In this document: piece by piece, positions 43,658 to 51,461 of the stretch
Layout of the letters: each line of letters opens with the position of its first letter
Position numbering within the stretch: the first letter of the stretch is position 1
Assembly: GCF_018531465.1 (NCBI RefSeq)
Contig: NZ_JAHDTF010000024.1
Span: forward strand, 62,001-126,000
Length of the DNA stretch: 64,000 nt
Direction: 5' to 3'
Source: Sphaerisporangium fuscum
GTDB lineage: Bacteria; Actinomycetota; Actinomycetes; Streptosporangiales; Streptosporangiaceae
The notes under the pieces: model-generated
What the model was told of the DNA's origin: nothing
Seen by the model: only the letters and a program-made list of their open reading frames with translations
Database searches by the model: none
Translations under genes and position numbers: made by a program

Positions 43658-43667
43658 CTAGCGCTAG
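43658..43667. promoter_or_regulatory. CTAGCGCTAG palindrome before secreted-protein gene
   Basis: A perfect 10-bp palindrome containing two CTAGC half-sites, like the RHH operator, 57 bp upstream of the divergent secreted-protein start. Confidence 0.45.
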
Positions 43668-43723
43668 CGTGGTGATCATCCACACGGCGGCGTTCGCGCC
43701 GTCCATCGAGGAAGGACGATGTC

Positions 43724-43963
43724 TTGCGACACAAGGCCGCACGGTTCGGAGTGACGCTCGCCATGGCCGGCGCCCTCGCCGCCGGTGCCCTCGGCGCCGC
43801 CACCCCGGCCAGCGCCACGGCTTCGGGGTGGGCCCCGTACAAGGCCTACCGGACGCTGCAGAACTGCGTCTCCGCGGGGACCACGAAGCTCGTCATGGAC
43901 GGGTACAAGGAGTACGACTGCCGCTGGGACAGCCCGTACTACATGCTCTGGCTGAGGAAGTAG
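43724..43963 (+). CDS. Small secreted two-cysteine protein
   Basis: A 79-residue protein from TTG 43724 with GAAGGA 7 nt upstream. A Sec signal peptide covers residues 1-32 (RFGVTLAMAGALAAGALGAA, cleavage near ASA-TA). The mature 47 residues have two Cys (LQNCVSAG, YDCRW) and are rich in Tyr, Trp and Lys. Similar two-Cys miniproteins are abundant in actinobacteria; function unknown. Its promoter region shares CTAGC half-sites with the RHH operator. Confidence 0.72.
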   Translation: MRHKAARFGVTLAMAGALAAGALGAATPASATASGWAPYKAYRTLQNCVSAGTTKLVMDGYKEYDCRWDSPYYMLWLRK

Positions 43964-44249
43964 CCCCGGGCGCGGTCAGGTGTTCCGCGCGCTGAGCGGG
44001 CGCGCAGGAGATGGACGCCGTACTCGATCGCGCCCCGGGTGAGCTTGGCGTCGTCGCGGCCGGCCGCGGGCCGGAGCGGCGACGTCGAGGCCGGTCCTGC
44101 GGTCGCGACCGGCTCTCGAGGCCCTGGGGCACTCCCCATGGGGAGGATGCCGCTCCGCGCGACAGCCGCTAAAGTGGGCAATGGGTTCTCGGCCGAACGG
44201 CGAGGCCCGCGGCGGTGGGGCCCGCCGCCCCCGCGAGGCGGGGGAAACC

Positions 44250-44292
44250 GCGACGATGTGTCGCCAACGGTCCCTACCAGATGTGATGTCGC
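44250..44292 (+). ncRNA. Candidate fluoride-riboswitch-like leader
   Basis: GCGAC-GATGT-GTCGC (44250-44264) forms a perfect 5-bp hairpin with GAUG in the loop, followed by CAAC and, at 44284-44288, UGAUG before UCGCC. These elements occur in this order in fluoride (crcB) riboswitches, and the operon downstream encodes the fluoride exporter. I could not trace the pseudoknot convincingly, so the identity is tentative. Confidence 0.4.
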
Positions 44293-44304
44293 CATCCTGG
44301 TAGG
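44273..44304 (+). promoter_or_regulatory. Hairpin sequestering the crcB ribosome-binding site
   Basis: CCTACCAG (44273-44280) pairs perfectly with CTGGTAGG (44297-44304). The right arm overlaps the Shine-Dalgarno AGGAGG (44302-44307) of the first crcB gene, so folding would limit its translation. Confidence 0.6.
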
Positions 44305-44312
44305 AGGATCGT

Positions 44313-44801
44313 GTGCCGGAGCCGCTGAGGCCGGTCGACTCTGACGTCGATGTCCGTGCTCCCGTCGACCGGGCCGAGACGCGGCCCAGCCCGCTGCCGG
44401 TGCTGGGGGCGATCGCCGCCGGAGGTGTCTGCGGGGCGCTGGCCCGTTACGGGATCTCGGTCGCGCTGCCGCACGCCCCGGCCGGCTTCCCATGGTCGAC
44501 GTTCCTGACCAACGTGTCCGGGTGCCTGCTGATCGGCGTGCTCATGACCCTGCTCGACCAGGTGTGGGCGGGCCGGCGGCTGATACGCCCGTTCTGGGGG
44601 GTAGGGGTGCTGGGCGGTTACACCACCTTCTCCACCCACATCATCGAGATCCACACCGCGATGCGTGCGGGCGCGCCCGGCGTGGCCCTGGCCTACCTGG
44701 CCGCCACCCTGGTCGCCGCCCTGACGGCCGTGTGGGTGGGCACGGTGGCGACCGATCAGGTGCTGGCCCGGCGCCGGCGCGAGGGACGGAGGCGGCGGTG
44801 A
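44313..44801 (+). CDS. crcB: Fluoride exporter CrcB/Fluc, subunit 1
   Basis: A 162-residue four-helix membrane protein. GGVCGALARYGIS starts helix 1, FLTNVSGCLLIGVL carries the conserved Asn of the pore, and GVLGGYTTFSTHIIE the TTFST motif lining the fluoride path. The first 35 residues are a polar extension. It is paired with a second crcB; in Gram-positive bacteria such pairs form heterodimeric Fluc channels. The gene starts at GTG 44313 behind AGGAGG. Confidence 0.95.
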   Translation: MPEPLRPVDSDVDVRAPVDRAETRPSPLPVLGAIAAGGVCGALARYGISVALPHAPAGFPWSTFLTNVSGCLLIGVLMTLLDQVWAGRRLIRPFWGVGVLGGYTTFSTHIIEIHTAMRAGAPGVALAYLAATLVAALTAVWVGTVATDQVLARRRREGRRRR

Positions 44802-45154
44802 AACTGCACGGGCCCGCGTTGCGGCTGAGCGTCTTCGTCGGCGAGAGCGACCAGTGGCATCACCGCCCCCTGTACCACGAGATCGTGCGCCGGGCGCACG
44901 CGGCCGGTCTGGCCGGGGCCTCGGTGCTGCGCGGCGTCGAGGGCTACGGCGCCTCCAGCCGCATCCACACCACCCGGATCCTGTCACTGTCGCAGGATCT
45001 GCCGGTGGTCGTCATCGTCGTCGACACCGAGGACAGGATCCGCGCCTTCCTGCCTCAGCTGGACGAGCTGATCGGCGAAGGGCTGGTCATCCTGGACGAG
45101 GTCGAGGTGATCCGCTACGTGGGCCGCGCGGCCGGGCCGGCGGACACCCCATGA
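44798..45154 (+). CDS. DUF190-family protein
   Basis: A 118-residue protein that overlaps both neighbours (GTGA with the first crcB, ATGA with the second). RLSVFVGESDQWHHRPLYHEIVRRAHAAGLAGASVLRGVEGYG is the DUF190 signature, and the PII-like ferredoxin-type fold is expected. Located between two crcB genes it is probably an accessory or regulatory partner of the fluoride channel; its biochemical role is not established. Confidence 0.92.
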   Translation: MKLHGPALRLSVFVGESDQWHHRPLYHEIVRRAHAAGLAGASVLRGVEGYGASSRIHTTRILSLSQDLPVVVIVVDTEDRIRAFLPQLDELIGEGLVILDEVEVIRYVGRAAGPADTP

Positions 45155-45519
45155 TGATGATGGTGCTGCTGGTGGCCCTGGGCGCGGCGATCGGCGCGCC
45201 GCTGCGCTACCTGACCGGCCGCCTGGTGCAGTCCCGGCACGACTCGGTGTTCCCCTGGGGCACCTTGACGGTCAACCTGGCCGGGTCGTTCGCGCTCGGC
45301 GTGCTGACGGGCCTGCCCGCCGGCACGCAGTGGTCGGCGGTGCTCGGCACCGGTTTCTGCGGCGCGCTGACCACCTACTCCACCTTCAGCTACGAGACGT
45401 TGCGCCTGGTCCAGGACGGCAGCCGCTTCTACGCCCTGGCCAACGTCGTCGCGAGCCTGGTGGCCGGGCTCGGCGCCGGACTGGCGGGACTCCTGGTGGC
45501 CCAGGCCGTCACCGCCTGA
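45151..45519 (+). CDS. crcB: Fluoride exporter CrcB/Fluc, subunit 2
   Basis: A 122-residue, compact four-helix protein: GAAIGAPLRYLTGRLV in helix 1, TLTVNLAGSFALGVL with the pore Asn, and GFCGALTTYSTFSYE with the TTYST motif. Its ATG lies inside the DUF190 stop overlap. Together with subunit 1 it should form an antiparallel dual-pore fluoride channel. Confidence 0.95.
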   Translation: MMMMVLLVALGAAIGAPLRYLTGRLVQSRHDSVFPWGTLTVNLAGSFALGVLTGLPAGTQWSAVLGTGFCGALTTYSTFSYETLRLVQDGSRFYALANVVASLVAGLGAGLAGLLVAQAVTA

Positions 45520-45543
45520 CCCGTCCGGCCCGCGGACCGCCGG

Positions 45544-45573
45544 GGACGGTGCCGAGATCGCGCACCGCCGTCC
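45544..45573. terminator. Possible bidirectional terminator
   Basis: GGACGGTGC (45544-45552) pairs with GCACCG-CGTCC (45562-45573) with one bulged C, in the gap between the convergent crcB and LuxR-type genes. Confidence 0.4.
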
Positions 45574-45637
45574 GCCGGTAGGGCGGGTCGGCGGCCTGGC
45601 ACCGCGGTGAAGCGCCGGCGGGGTGAGAAGCCAAGGG

Positions 45638-47986
45638 TCACCGGGGCTCTTCGCGCCCGTCGGCACGCGCCCGCTCGCCCACCCACATCGCGATCTGCAC
45701 GCGGGAGGTGAACCCGAGCTTGGTCAGGATGTGCTCGATGTGCCCTTCCGCCGTCCGCTGCGCGATCACCAGCGAGGCCGCGATCTCCTTGTTCGTCTTG
45801 CCCTGCGCGACCAGCTCGGCGATCTCCTTCTCCCGGCGCGTCAACGGCGCCGCCGCCTCCTTGACCGCCTGCCTGGGCCTCTCCTCCTGCAGTGCGTAGG
45901 CCAGCGCCTCCTCCTGCGGCATTCGCGCCCCTTGCCGTACCGCCGTCTCGAACGCCGCCTCGCCCAGCGCCTCGCGCATGGCCTTCTCGCACTCGTCGTG
46001 GTAGCGGGCCAGGTGCCCGAAACCCGACAGCGGGGCCCCGACCGAGCTCCACGTCGTCTCCAGCACGCCCAGCAGCCGAGCGGCCCGCTGATGCAGCCCC
46101 TGACCGGCGGCGATCCAGGCCAGCACCTCGATGGTGATGCCCGCTCCCAGCAGGTCGCCGAGCGCCCGGGTGAAGGTCAAGGACTGCTTCTCCAGCTCCG
46201 TCGCCCGCTCCAGGTCCCCCTGCCGCCACACCTGCACGCCCAGCGCCATCAACGTGTACGCCTTCGCCCAGCCCTCCCCGTAGGCCTCGCAGGTGGCCAG
46301 GCACTCCTCACCCACGGCCATGGCGCGCGAGGAGTTCCCCAGGAACGAATAGGCGAACGTCAGCCGGATGAGCGTCAACGCCGTCCCGACCAGGTCACCG
46401 CTCTGCCGGTGGCCGGCGACGGCGTCTTCGTACAGCTCGATCGCGGCCTCCGTCCGCCCCTCGTACATGGCGACCATTCCGGAGAACAGCGCCACATAGG
46501 CCAGGACCGACTCGTCACCCAACCGCTCGCCGAGCCGCCGGCCCTCCTCCAGCAGGGCGGTGGCGGCCGTGACGTCGGCCTGAATGATCGCCAGCCAGCC
46601 GCACGCCCACAGGGCCCGGGCGCGTACCCCGCTGGGCTCGGTGTCCGCCGCCAGCGCCCGCTCCAGCCAGCCGCGACCCTCGGCCAGGTAGTAACTGGTG
46701 ATCCAGTGGTACACCAGATCGCCGGCCATGCTCAGGCCCGCGTGGGTCTCGCCCGGCGTGCTCAGCCAGCTGTCCAGGGCGGCGCGCAGGTTGGCGTGCT
46801 CGCGCTGGAGCCGGGTGAACCACGCCACCTGGCCAGGACCGAACAGCTCCGCCCTGGCCCGCTCGGCCAGGTCGCGGTAATACGTGCGGTGCCGTCGCTG
46901 CAGGCCGGCCTCGCAGCCGGAGTCGGCGAGCCGTTCACGGCCGTACTGCCGCAGCGTCTCCAGCATCCGGTAGCGGACGCCTCCCTGATGGTCTTCCCTG
47001 ATCAGCACGGACTTGTCCACCAAGCCGATCACCTGGTCGACGACGTCCCGCACGGCCAGACCGTCCCCGCCGCACACCGCCTCCGCCGCCTCCAGGTCGA
47101 AACCCCCCGCGAACACCGAGGCCCGTTCCCACAGCAGGCGTTCTCCGCCCGAACACAGCGCGTAGCTCCAGTCGATCAGCGCCCGCAGCGTCTGATGCCG
47201 GGGCAGCGCCGCTCTCGACCCGCCGGTCAGCAGGCGGAAACCGTCGTCGAGCCGGTCGAGCAGCTGCTCGGCCGACAGCGCCCGCAGCCGCACGGCCGCC
47301 AGCTCGATCCCGAGCGGCAGCCCGTCCAGCAGGCGCAGGATCCGGGTGACGACCTCGCGGTTGTCCTCCGAGACGGTGAAGGCCGGCAGGACCGCGCGAG
47401 CGCGCTCGGTGAACAGCCGCACCGCGTCCTGCTGCACCAGCGTCTCCAGCGGCGGTGGCTCCTCCCGGCCCGGCAACGGCAGTGGCGCCACCGCCAGCAC
47501 CTGCTCGCCGGCGATGCCCAGTGCCTGCCGGCTGGTGGCCAGCACCCGCAGATCCGGCGCGGCCCGCAGCAGCGTGTCGGCCAGCACCGCGCACTCGGCG
47601 ATCAGGTGCTCGCAGTTGTCCAGGATCAGCAGGGCCTGCTTGTCACGCAGGTGGCCGGTCAGCACCAGCATCGGAGTGTCACCGGTGTGGTCGCGGATCT
47701 TCAGTGCCTCGGCCACGGCTTGGGCGAGCATGGCGGGGCCCTCCAGCTCGGCCAGCTCCACCAGCCACACCCCGTCGCGGAACGCCCGGCGCACCTCCTG
47801 GCCGGCCCGCACCGCCAGGCGTGTCTTGCCGACACCGCCCACGCCGGTCAGCGTGACCGCCCTGGAGGCCGACAGCAGCTGTTTGACCTCGGCCACTTCG
47901 TGCCGACGCCCCACGAAACTCGTCACCTCGGCCGGCAGCCCGCCCTTGGACCACTCCCCGAAGGTGCCGGCGGTCACCCCTGTCAT
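45638..47986 (-). CDS. Large NB-ARC/TPR regulator with LuxR-type HTH
   Basis: A 782-residue STAND-type regulator. The ATPase starts at about residue 15 (SFVGRRHEVAEVKQLL) with Walker A GVGGVGKTRLAV and Walker B LLILDNCEHL, followed by a winged-helix region (LPLGIELAAVRLRAL), a TPR-like middle, and a C-terminal LuxR HTH (LTRREKEIAELVAQGKTNKEIAASLVIAQRTAEGHI). ATG 47986 has GGAAGG 5 nt upstream; the longer start at 48037 is less supported. There is no N-terminal SARP domain. Probably an ATP-dependent activator of an unidentified target. Confidence 0.88.
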   Translation of the reverse strand: MTGVTAGTFGEWSKGGLPAEVTSFVGRRHEVAEVKQLLSASRAVTLTGVGGVGKTRLAVRAGQEVRRAFRDGVWLVELAELEGPAMLAQAVAEALKIRDHTGDTPMLVLTGHLRDKQALLILDNCEHLIAECAVLADTLLRAAPDLRVLATSRQALGIAGEQVLAVAPLPLPGREEPPPLETLVQQDAVRLFTERARAVLPAFTVSEDNREVVTRILRLLDGLPLGIELAAVRLRALSAEQLLDRLDDGFRLLTGGSRAALPRHQTLRALIDWSYALCSGGERLLWERASVFAGGFDLEAAEAVCGGDGLAVRDVVDQVIGLVDKSVLIREDHQGGVRYRMLETLRQYGRERLADSGCEAGLQRRHRTYYRDLAERARAELFGPGQVAWFTRLQREHANLRAALDSWLSTPGETHAGLSMAGDLVYHWITSYYLAEGRGWLERALAADTEPSGVRARALWACGWLAIIQADVTAATALLEEGRRLGERLGDESVLAYVALFSGMVAMYEGRTEAAIELYEDAVAGHRQSGDLVGTALTLIRLTFAYSFLGNSSRAMAVGEECLATCEAYGEGWAKAYTLMALGVQVWRQGDLERATELEKQSLTFTRALGDLLGAGITIEVLAWIAAGQGLHQRAARLLGVLETTWSSVGAPLSGFGHLARYHDECEKAMREALGEAAFETAVRQGARMPQEEALAYALQEERPRQAVKEAAAPLTRREKEIAELVAQGKTNKEIAASLVIAQRTAEGHIEHILTKLGFTSRVQIAMWVGERARADGREEPR

Positions 47987-48305
47987 CGGCGCCTTCCGCG
48001 ACGCGGCCGGTACCGGCCCAGGCCGCGTCCCCCGCATCCCCGTCGTCGCCCCCAGGGTAAGCCGTGGTCGTCATGCCGGACGAGCACGGTCAAGGACCCG
48101 CGGCAAGTCTTGGGTGTCGCCTGGCGCACCGGCGCCCGTACCTTGACCGCCGCTTGCTCCTGACGTGGTGATCCGCCGGGTGGCCGGGCGCTGCCCGCGA
48201 GTTGGGTCACGGCCGCCGCTCCTTTCGCGGGCCCAGGCGTCCGGCGACTCACCGAAGTGACAGTTCCGTCGAAAGGCTTACATCCGGCACTCACCTTCAG
48301 GTCGA
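47987..48305. other. Divergent intergenic region, no gene seen
   Basis: 319 bp between the divergent regulator and pentapeptide-repeat genes. Antisense frames here are short and lack ribosome-binding sites. TTACAT at 48278-48283 is a possible -10 box for the pentapeptide gene. Nothing else can be supported. Confidence 0.4.
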
Positions 48306-49367
48306 ATGGATGCTGTGACCTCACGGCGAGCGCGTCTGCGGCGGGCCCTGATCCGGTGCCTCCCCGGCCTGCGTCCGCTCACCCCGAACCAGGCCCGCCC
48401 GCCTGAGGGATCGTTCGACCCGCCCGTCACCGGACGAGGGACGCCTCTTCGGCGGATGGGCACCTGGGGCATCGTCCTCGGAGCGCTGCTGGCCGCCGGC
48501 GGCCTGATCTACGCCGACGCCAGGTCCGTCGAGACCTCGCAGGAAGGGGAGAGCGGCGACACGTACACCCAGGTCGTGGGGCGGCTCGGTTCCGGGCGGA
48601 TCGAGGTCCGCCTCGACGCGATCCGAACGCTGCGGCGCCTGGCGCAGGACTCTCAGAGAGATCGTGTGACGACCGTCGACGTCATGGCCGCATACGTGCG
48701 CGAGCACGAATCGATGCCGGAGGCCCGGCCGGCCACCGACGTGCAGCTGGCCCTCACCGTGCTCGGCAGCGTCTACGACGCGCCGAACACCGAGCTCGGA
48801 CACCACTGGGTCTGCGGCTGCGACCTGGCCCGTATCCGTGCGCCCGGCGCGGAGCTGAGCGGCCTGAACCTCGGCATCGCCGACCTGACCCGGGCGAACC
48901 TGCGCGGGGCCTATCTGAACGGGACCGACCTGGCTTATGCGGACCTGTCCGGCGCCGACCTGCAGAGGGCTCACCTGAACGGCGCAGTCCTGCCGAACGC
49001 GGTCCTGTTCATGGCCGACCTCGGAGAGGCGGACCTGACCGGCGCGGACCTGAGTGGGGTGGACCTGTTCGAGGCGGACCTGAGAAAGGCGGACCTGAAC
49101 TGGGCCGACCTCGACGGGGTGGACCTGTTCAACGCCGACCTGCGCGGTGCCGACCTGCGCGAGGTGAACCTGAGCGGGGCGAGCCTCCGCGGGGCGGACC
49201 TGCGCGGAGCGGATCTGCGCAGGGCGAGCCTACGCGGGGCCGACCTGAAGGGGACGAACCTCAAGGGTGCGGACCTGAGGGGTGCCGACCTGACCGGGGT
49301 GGCGAACCTGAACGCGGCCGAGACCGACGACGCGACCAAGCTCCCCGCGGGAATCGCCGGGACGTGA
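48306..49367 (+). CDS. Membrane-anchored pentapeptide-repeat protein
   Basis: A 353-residue protein. Residues 51-69 are one hydrophobic helix (GTWGIVLGALLAAGGLIYA) after a 50-residue basic N-terminus. Residues about 75-130 resemble a helical linker with RLGSGRIEVRLDAIRTLRRLAQDS, seen in related actinobacterial proteins. Residues about 175-335 are about 30 tandem A(D/N)LxG-type pentapeptides (ADLSGADL, ADLRGADL), which should form a right-handed quadrilateral beta helix. Function unknown; some members mimic DNA, most are uncharacterised. Confidence 0.87.
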   Translation: MDAVTSRRARLRRALIRCLPGLRPLTPNQARPPEGSFDPPVTGRGTPLRRMGTWGIVLGALLAAGGLIYADARSVETSQEGESGDTYTQVVGRLGSGRIEVRLDAIRTLRRLAQDSQRDRVTTVDVMAAYVREHESMPEARPATDVQLALTVLGSVYDAPNTELGHHWVCGCDLARIRAPGAELSGLNLGIADLTRANLRGAYLNGTDLAYADLSGADLQRAHLNGAVLPNAVLFMADLGEADLTGADLSGVDLFEADLRKADLNWADLDGVDLFNADLRGADLREVNLSGASLRGADLRGADLRRASLRGADLKGTNLKGADLRGADLTGVANLNAAETDDATKLPAGIAGT

Positions 49368-49397
49368 GCGGGCGGCGTGCCAGGGCGCGAGGGGACG

Positions 49398-49649
49398 TCA
49401 GCCCCCGTCGCGCCGCCACGGGGAGTCCTGGCCTGTCGGGACGGGGGTCTCGGCGAGGCGGAGCGCGTAGGTGGCGACCGCGGCGCCGGGGACCGGGCCA
49501 AGGTAGGTGTGGCCGGTCAGATGGCACCACGCGGGCAGGTCGATCGGCGCGGCCGGGTCGGAGGCGATCAAGGCCGCTGGACGTACGGGACGGGCGAGCT
49601 CGGCGCGTCGGGCCGGCCGGCGCGGAGCGGGCCGGACGCGGGACGGCAT
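49398..49649 (-). pseudogene. Truncated TusA-like domain ORF
   Basis: An 83-codon frame that overlaps the ynfA stop. The second half (ASDPAAPIDLPAWCHLTGHT) matches the C-terminal half of actinobacterial TusA-family proteins, but the N-terminal half with the catalytic CPxP- or Cys-containing helix is missing and is replaced by an Arg/Pro-rich stretch (PSRVRPAPRRPARRAELARP). It looks like the remainder of a decayed gene, although it could still be translated by coupling. Confidence 0.5.
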
Positions 49650-49984
49650 CACCGGCCGCGTGGCGCGTACATGATGACGGCCATGCCGGCCAGGCAGATG
49701 AGCGCGCCGAGGATGTCCCACCGGTCGGGGCGGTAGCCGTCGGCGACCACTCCCCAGGCGATCGATCCGGCGACGAAGATCCCGCCGTAGGCGGCGAGGA
49801 TGCGCCCGAAATCGGCGTCCGGCTGGAAGGTCGCGACCACCCCGTACAGGCCCAGGGCGATGGCGCCGCCGCCGATCCAGATCCAGCCCCGATGCTCGCG
49901 GATCCCCTGCCAGACCAGCCAGGCGCCGCCGATCTCCAACAGGGCGGCGACGAGGAACAAGCCGATGGAACGAGCGACGGTCAT
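49649..49984 (-). CDS. YnfA/UPF0060-family membrane protein
   Basis: A 111-residue protein with four hydrophobic segments: RSIGLFLVAALLEIGGAWLVW, IGGGAIALGLYGVVATF, GRILAAYGGIFVAGSIAWG and DILGALICLAGMAVIMYAP. Length and motifs match YnfA, a small SMR-like transporter. ATG 49984 is chosen because that length matches the family; the frame extends upstream to 50023. Function in this group is not settled. Confidence 0.88.
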   Translation of the reverse strand: MTVARSIGLFLVAALLEIGGAWLVWQGIREHRGWIWIGGGAIALGLYGVVATFQPDADFGRILAAYGGIFVAGSIAWGVVADGYRPDRWDILGALICLAGMAVIMYAPRGR

Positions 49985-50053
49985 GGCCGCCGACCCTACC
50001 GGCCCCGTCCCCGTGATCTTCAACGGACCTCGCAGCCGCGCTGGACACGCGGG

Positions 50054-50500
50054 TCAGCGCGGGCGTCCCGCACGGCGCTCCTCCCCGGCGAGGCCGGTGA
50101 ACGGGATGGGGCAGCACGGATCCTCCACGCAGGCGCTCAGCTCGTCGCAGCCGGCGTGCAGGGCCGCGACCAGGGTGGCGCGGATCGCCGCCAGGTCGGC
50201 GATCTTCGCATCCACCTCGGCGAGCTTGGCGTCCGCGCGCCGCCGCAGGCCGGCCACGGGGCGGCCGTGGCGGTGGCGGCCGGCCTCCAGCAGCTCGGCG
50301 ACCTCGTCCAGGGTGAAGCCCAGGCGCTGCGCGGCCTTGATCATACGCAGCACGGTCACCGCCTCACCCTCGTACATGCGGTGCCCACCCGGGCTGCGCG
50401 GCGGTTCGGGAAGCAGGCCCCGCCGCTCGTAGTAGCGCAGGGTCTGGATGTTCACCCCGGCCGCCTCGGCGACCTGCCCGCTGCGCAGGAGGACGCTCAC
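50054..50500 (-). CDS. MerR-family regulator with C-terminal cysteines
   Basis: A 148-residue MerR protein. The HTH is LLRSGQVAEAAGVNIQTLRYYERRGLL with the wing SPGGHRMYEGEAV, then a dimerisation helix, and a C-terminal Cys cluster (HAGCDELSACVEDPCCPIPF) suited to binding a soft metal. GTG 50500 has GGGAG 6 nt upstream and overlaps the preceding stop. Likely senses a metal or thiol-reactive compound and activates the stretched-spacer promoter upstream of the operon. Confidence 0.88.
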   Translation of the reverse strand: MSVLLRSGQVAEAAGVNIQTLRYYERRGLLPEPPRSPGGHRMYEGEAVTVLRMIKAAQRLGFTLDEVAELLEAGRHRHGRPVAGLRRRADAKLAEVDAKIADLAAIRATLVAALHAGCDELSACVEDPCCPIPFTGLAGEERRAGRPR

Positions 50501-50841
50501 CGCGACTCCCCGGCCCCGATTAGCGCGCCCGCCCGTGCGGCCAGCGCGTCCAGCACGGGCGCGTGGACCCGGTCGACGGCGACCTCCAGCACCAGGGTGC
50601 CCGGGCCGCCGGTGAGGGTGAAGGTGAAGAACGAGCAGCAGCCGCTCTCCCGCTCCACCAGGTCCCGGACCCGCCCCTCGACGCCGGCGCCGGCGGACAC
50701 CTCCAGGCGCAGGCACAGCGGCCCGGGCCGCGACACCCGCCGCAGCCGCTCGGCGAACAGCTCATCCCACTCCGCCACCCGCAAGGGCCGGTCACCGGTG
50801 GGCAGGGTGCACGAGGCGGGCACCCAATCCAGGTCGGTCAT
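50497..50841 (-). CDS. Conserved small protein with GCCxFF motif
   Basis: A 114-residue protein coupled to the MerR gene by a GTGA overlap. Its hallmark is LVERESGCCSFFTFTLTG, with a vicinal Cys pair in a beta-sandwich-like context, plus ASCTLPTGDRPLRVAEWDELF at the N-terminus. The same pair, MerR plus this protein, recurs in actinobacteria. A role in metal or organomercurial binding would fit the Cys pair and the regulator but is inference. Confidence 0.75.
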   Translation of the reverse strand: MTDLDWVPASCTLPTGDRPLRVAEWDELFAERLRRVSRPGPLCLRLEVSAGAGVEGRVRDLVERESGCCSFFTFTLTGGPGTLVLEVAVDRVHAPVLDALAARAGALIGAGESR

Positions 50842-50886
50842 CACGCTCACTCCCGTCAGCGGCCCCCGGAGGCGGGGACATCTCCG

Positions 50887-50918
50887 ACGGTAAACCTGTA
50901 CCTGGGTACCGGTTGCAA
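50887..50918 (-). promoter_or_regulatory. MerR-type promoter with stretched spacer
   Basis: On the minus strand TTGCAA (-35, 50913-50918) and TACCGT (-10, 50887-50892) are 20 bp apart. The spacer is filled by an imperfect 22-bp dyad at 50893-50914 (arms AACCGGTACC and GGTACAGGTT), as expected for MerR activation. The remaining non-coding sequence up to 51194 shows nothing recognisable. Confidence 0.65.
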
Positions 50919-51194
50919 GCACTCGGGACCGGTCTTTCCGCCACGCGAGAAACTCCGCGGGTCCCGCCTGGTGGCCATCGCGCCGCAGGTCCCCGGCGCC
51001 CAGGCCGGCACCCGCAGAGTCGACACCACGGGGACTCTCACCAGGACCCGATCGGGCGCCAAGGGCGACATGGCGGAGGTCGTCTTCCAGGACCGGCAGG
51101 GGCTGTCACACACCGTCCGTGCGGCCACGCCTCCGCGCGGTCTTGGGCCGCCGGTTGCCGTCATCATCGCCGCCTGCCGGGGTAGGAGGGGGAT

Positions 51195-51407
51195 ATGGCC
51201 ACTCACAACCGCGTGGCCACCGTGTGGGTGGCGTTCGCCGGGCTTCTCGTGCTGACCGTGGTCTCCGCCCGGTTGCACCTGTGGCTGGTCTTCGCGCCGG
51301 CCCTGTGCCTGTCCGCGATCGCCGTCACCTTCGGCGTGATCGTGACCAGGCAGACCCGTCTCGATCGCGACATCGGCGCCGGCACGCGGGGGCGTCGAGA
51401 CCTCTGA
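51195..51407 (+). CDS. Small two-helix membrane protein
   Basis: A 70-residue protein with a strong Shine-Dalgarno (GGAGGGGG) 2-7 nt before the ATG. Two hydrophobic segments, VWVAFAGLLVLTVVSA and LWLVFAPALCLSAIAVTFGV, are followed by a basic tail. No family recognised. Confidence 0.7.
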   Translation: MATHNRVATVWVAFAGLLVLTVVSARLHLWLVFAPALCLSAIAVTFGVIVTRQTRLDRDIGAGTRGRRDL

Positions 51408-51461
51408 GGTCATCGCCGGTGAGCGGCCCGCGCGCCCCCGGTCCGCGCGGGCTCTGGTGCA

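Larger units (their letters stand above)
43964..44312. other. 349-bp non-coding stretch before crcB
   Basis: No convincing gene. It holds a weak hairpin at 43987-44005 (GCGCGC arms) that may end the secreted-protein transcript, a TAAAGT -10-like box at 44170-44175 without a clear -35 box, several G+C-rich stems (for example a 7-bp stem at 44229-44245), and the structured leader described separately. Confidence 0.55.

Noticed and set aside
44209..44226. GGCGGTGGGGCCCGCC as first stem of a fluoride riboswitch
   Set aside because: It resembles the known GGCGAUGAGGCCCGCC element, but the conserved A is G, and the stretch that should follow is replaced by another GC hairpin; the element at 44250-44292 is a better candidate.
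51070..51255. Plus-strand frame beginning ATGGCGGAGG
   Set aside because: No ribosome-binding site, and it overlaps the small membrane-protein gene, which has a strong one.
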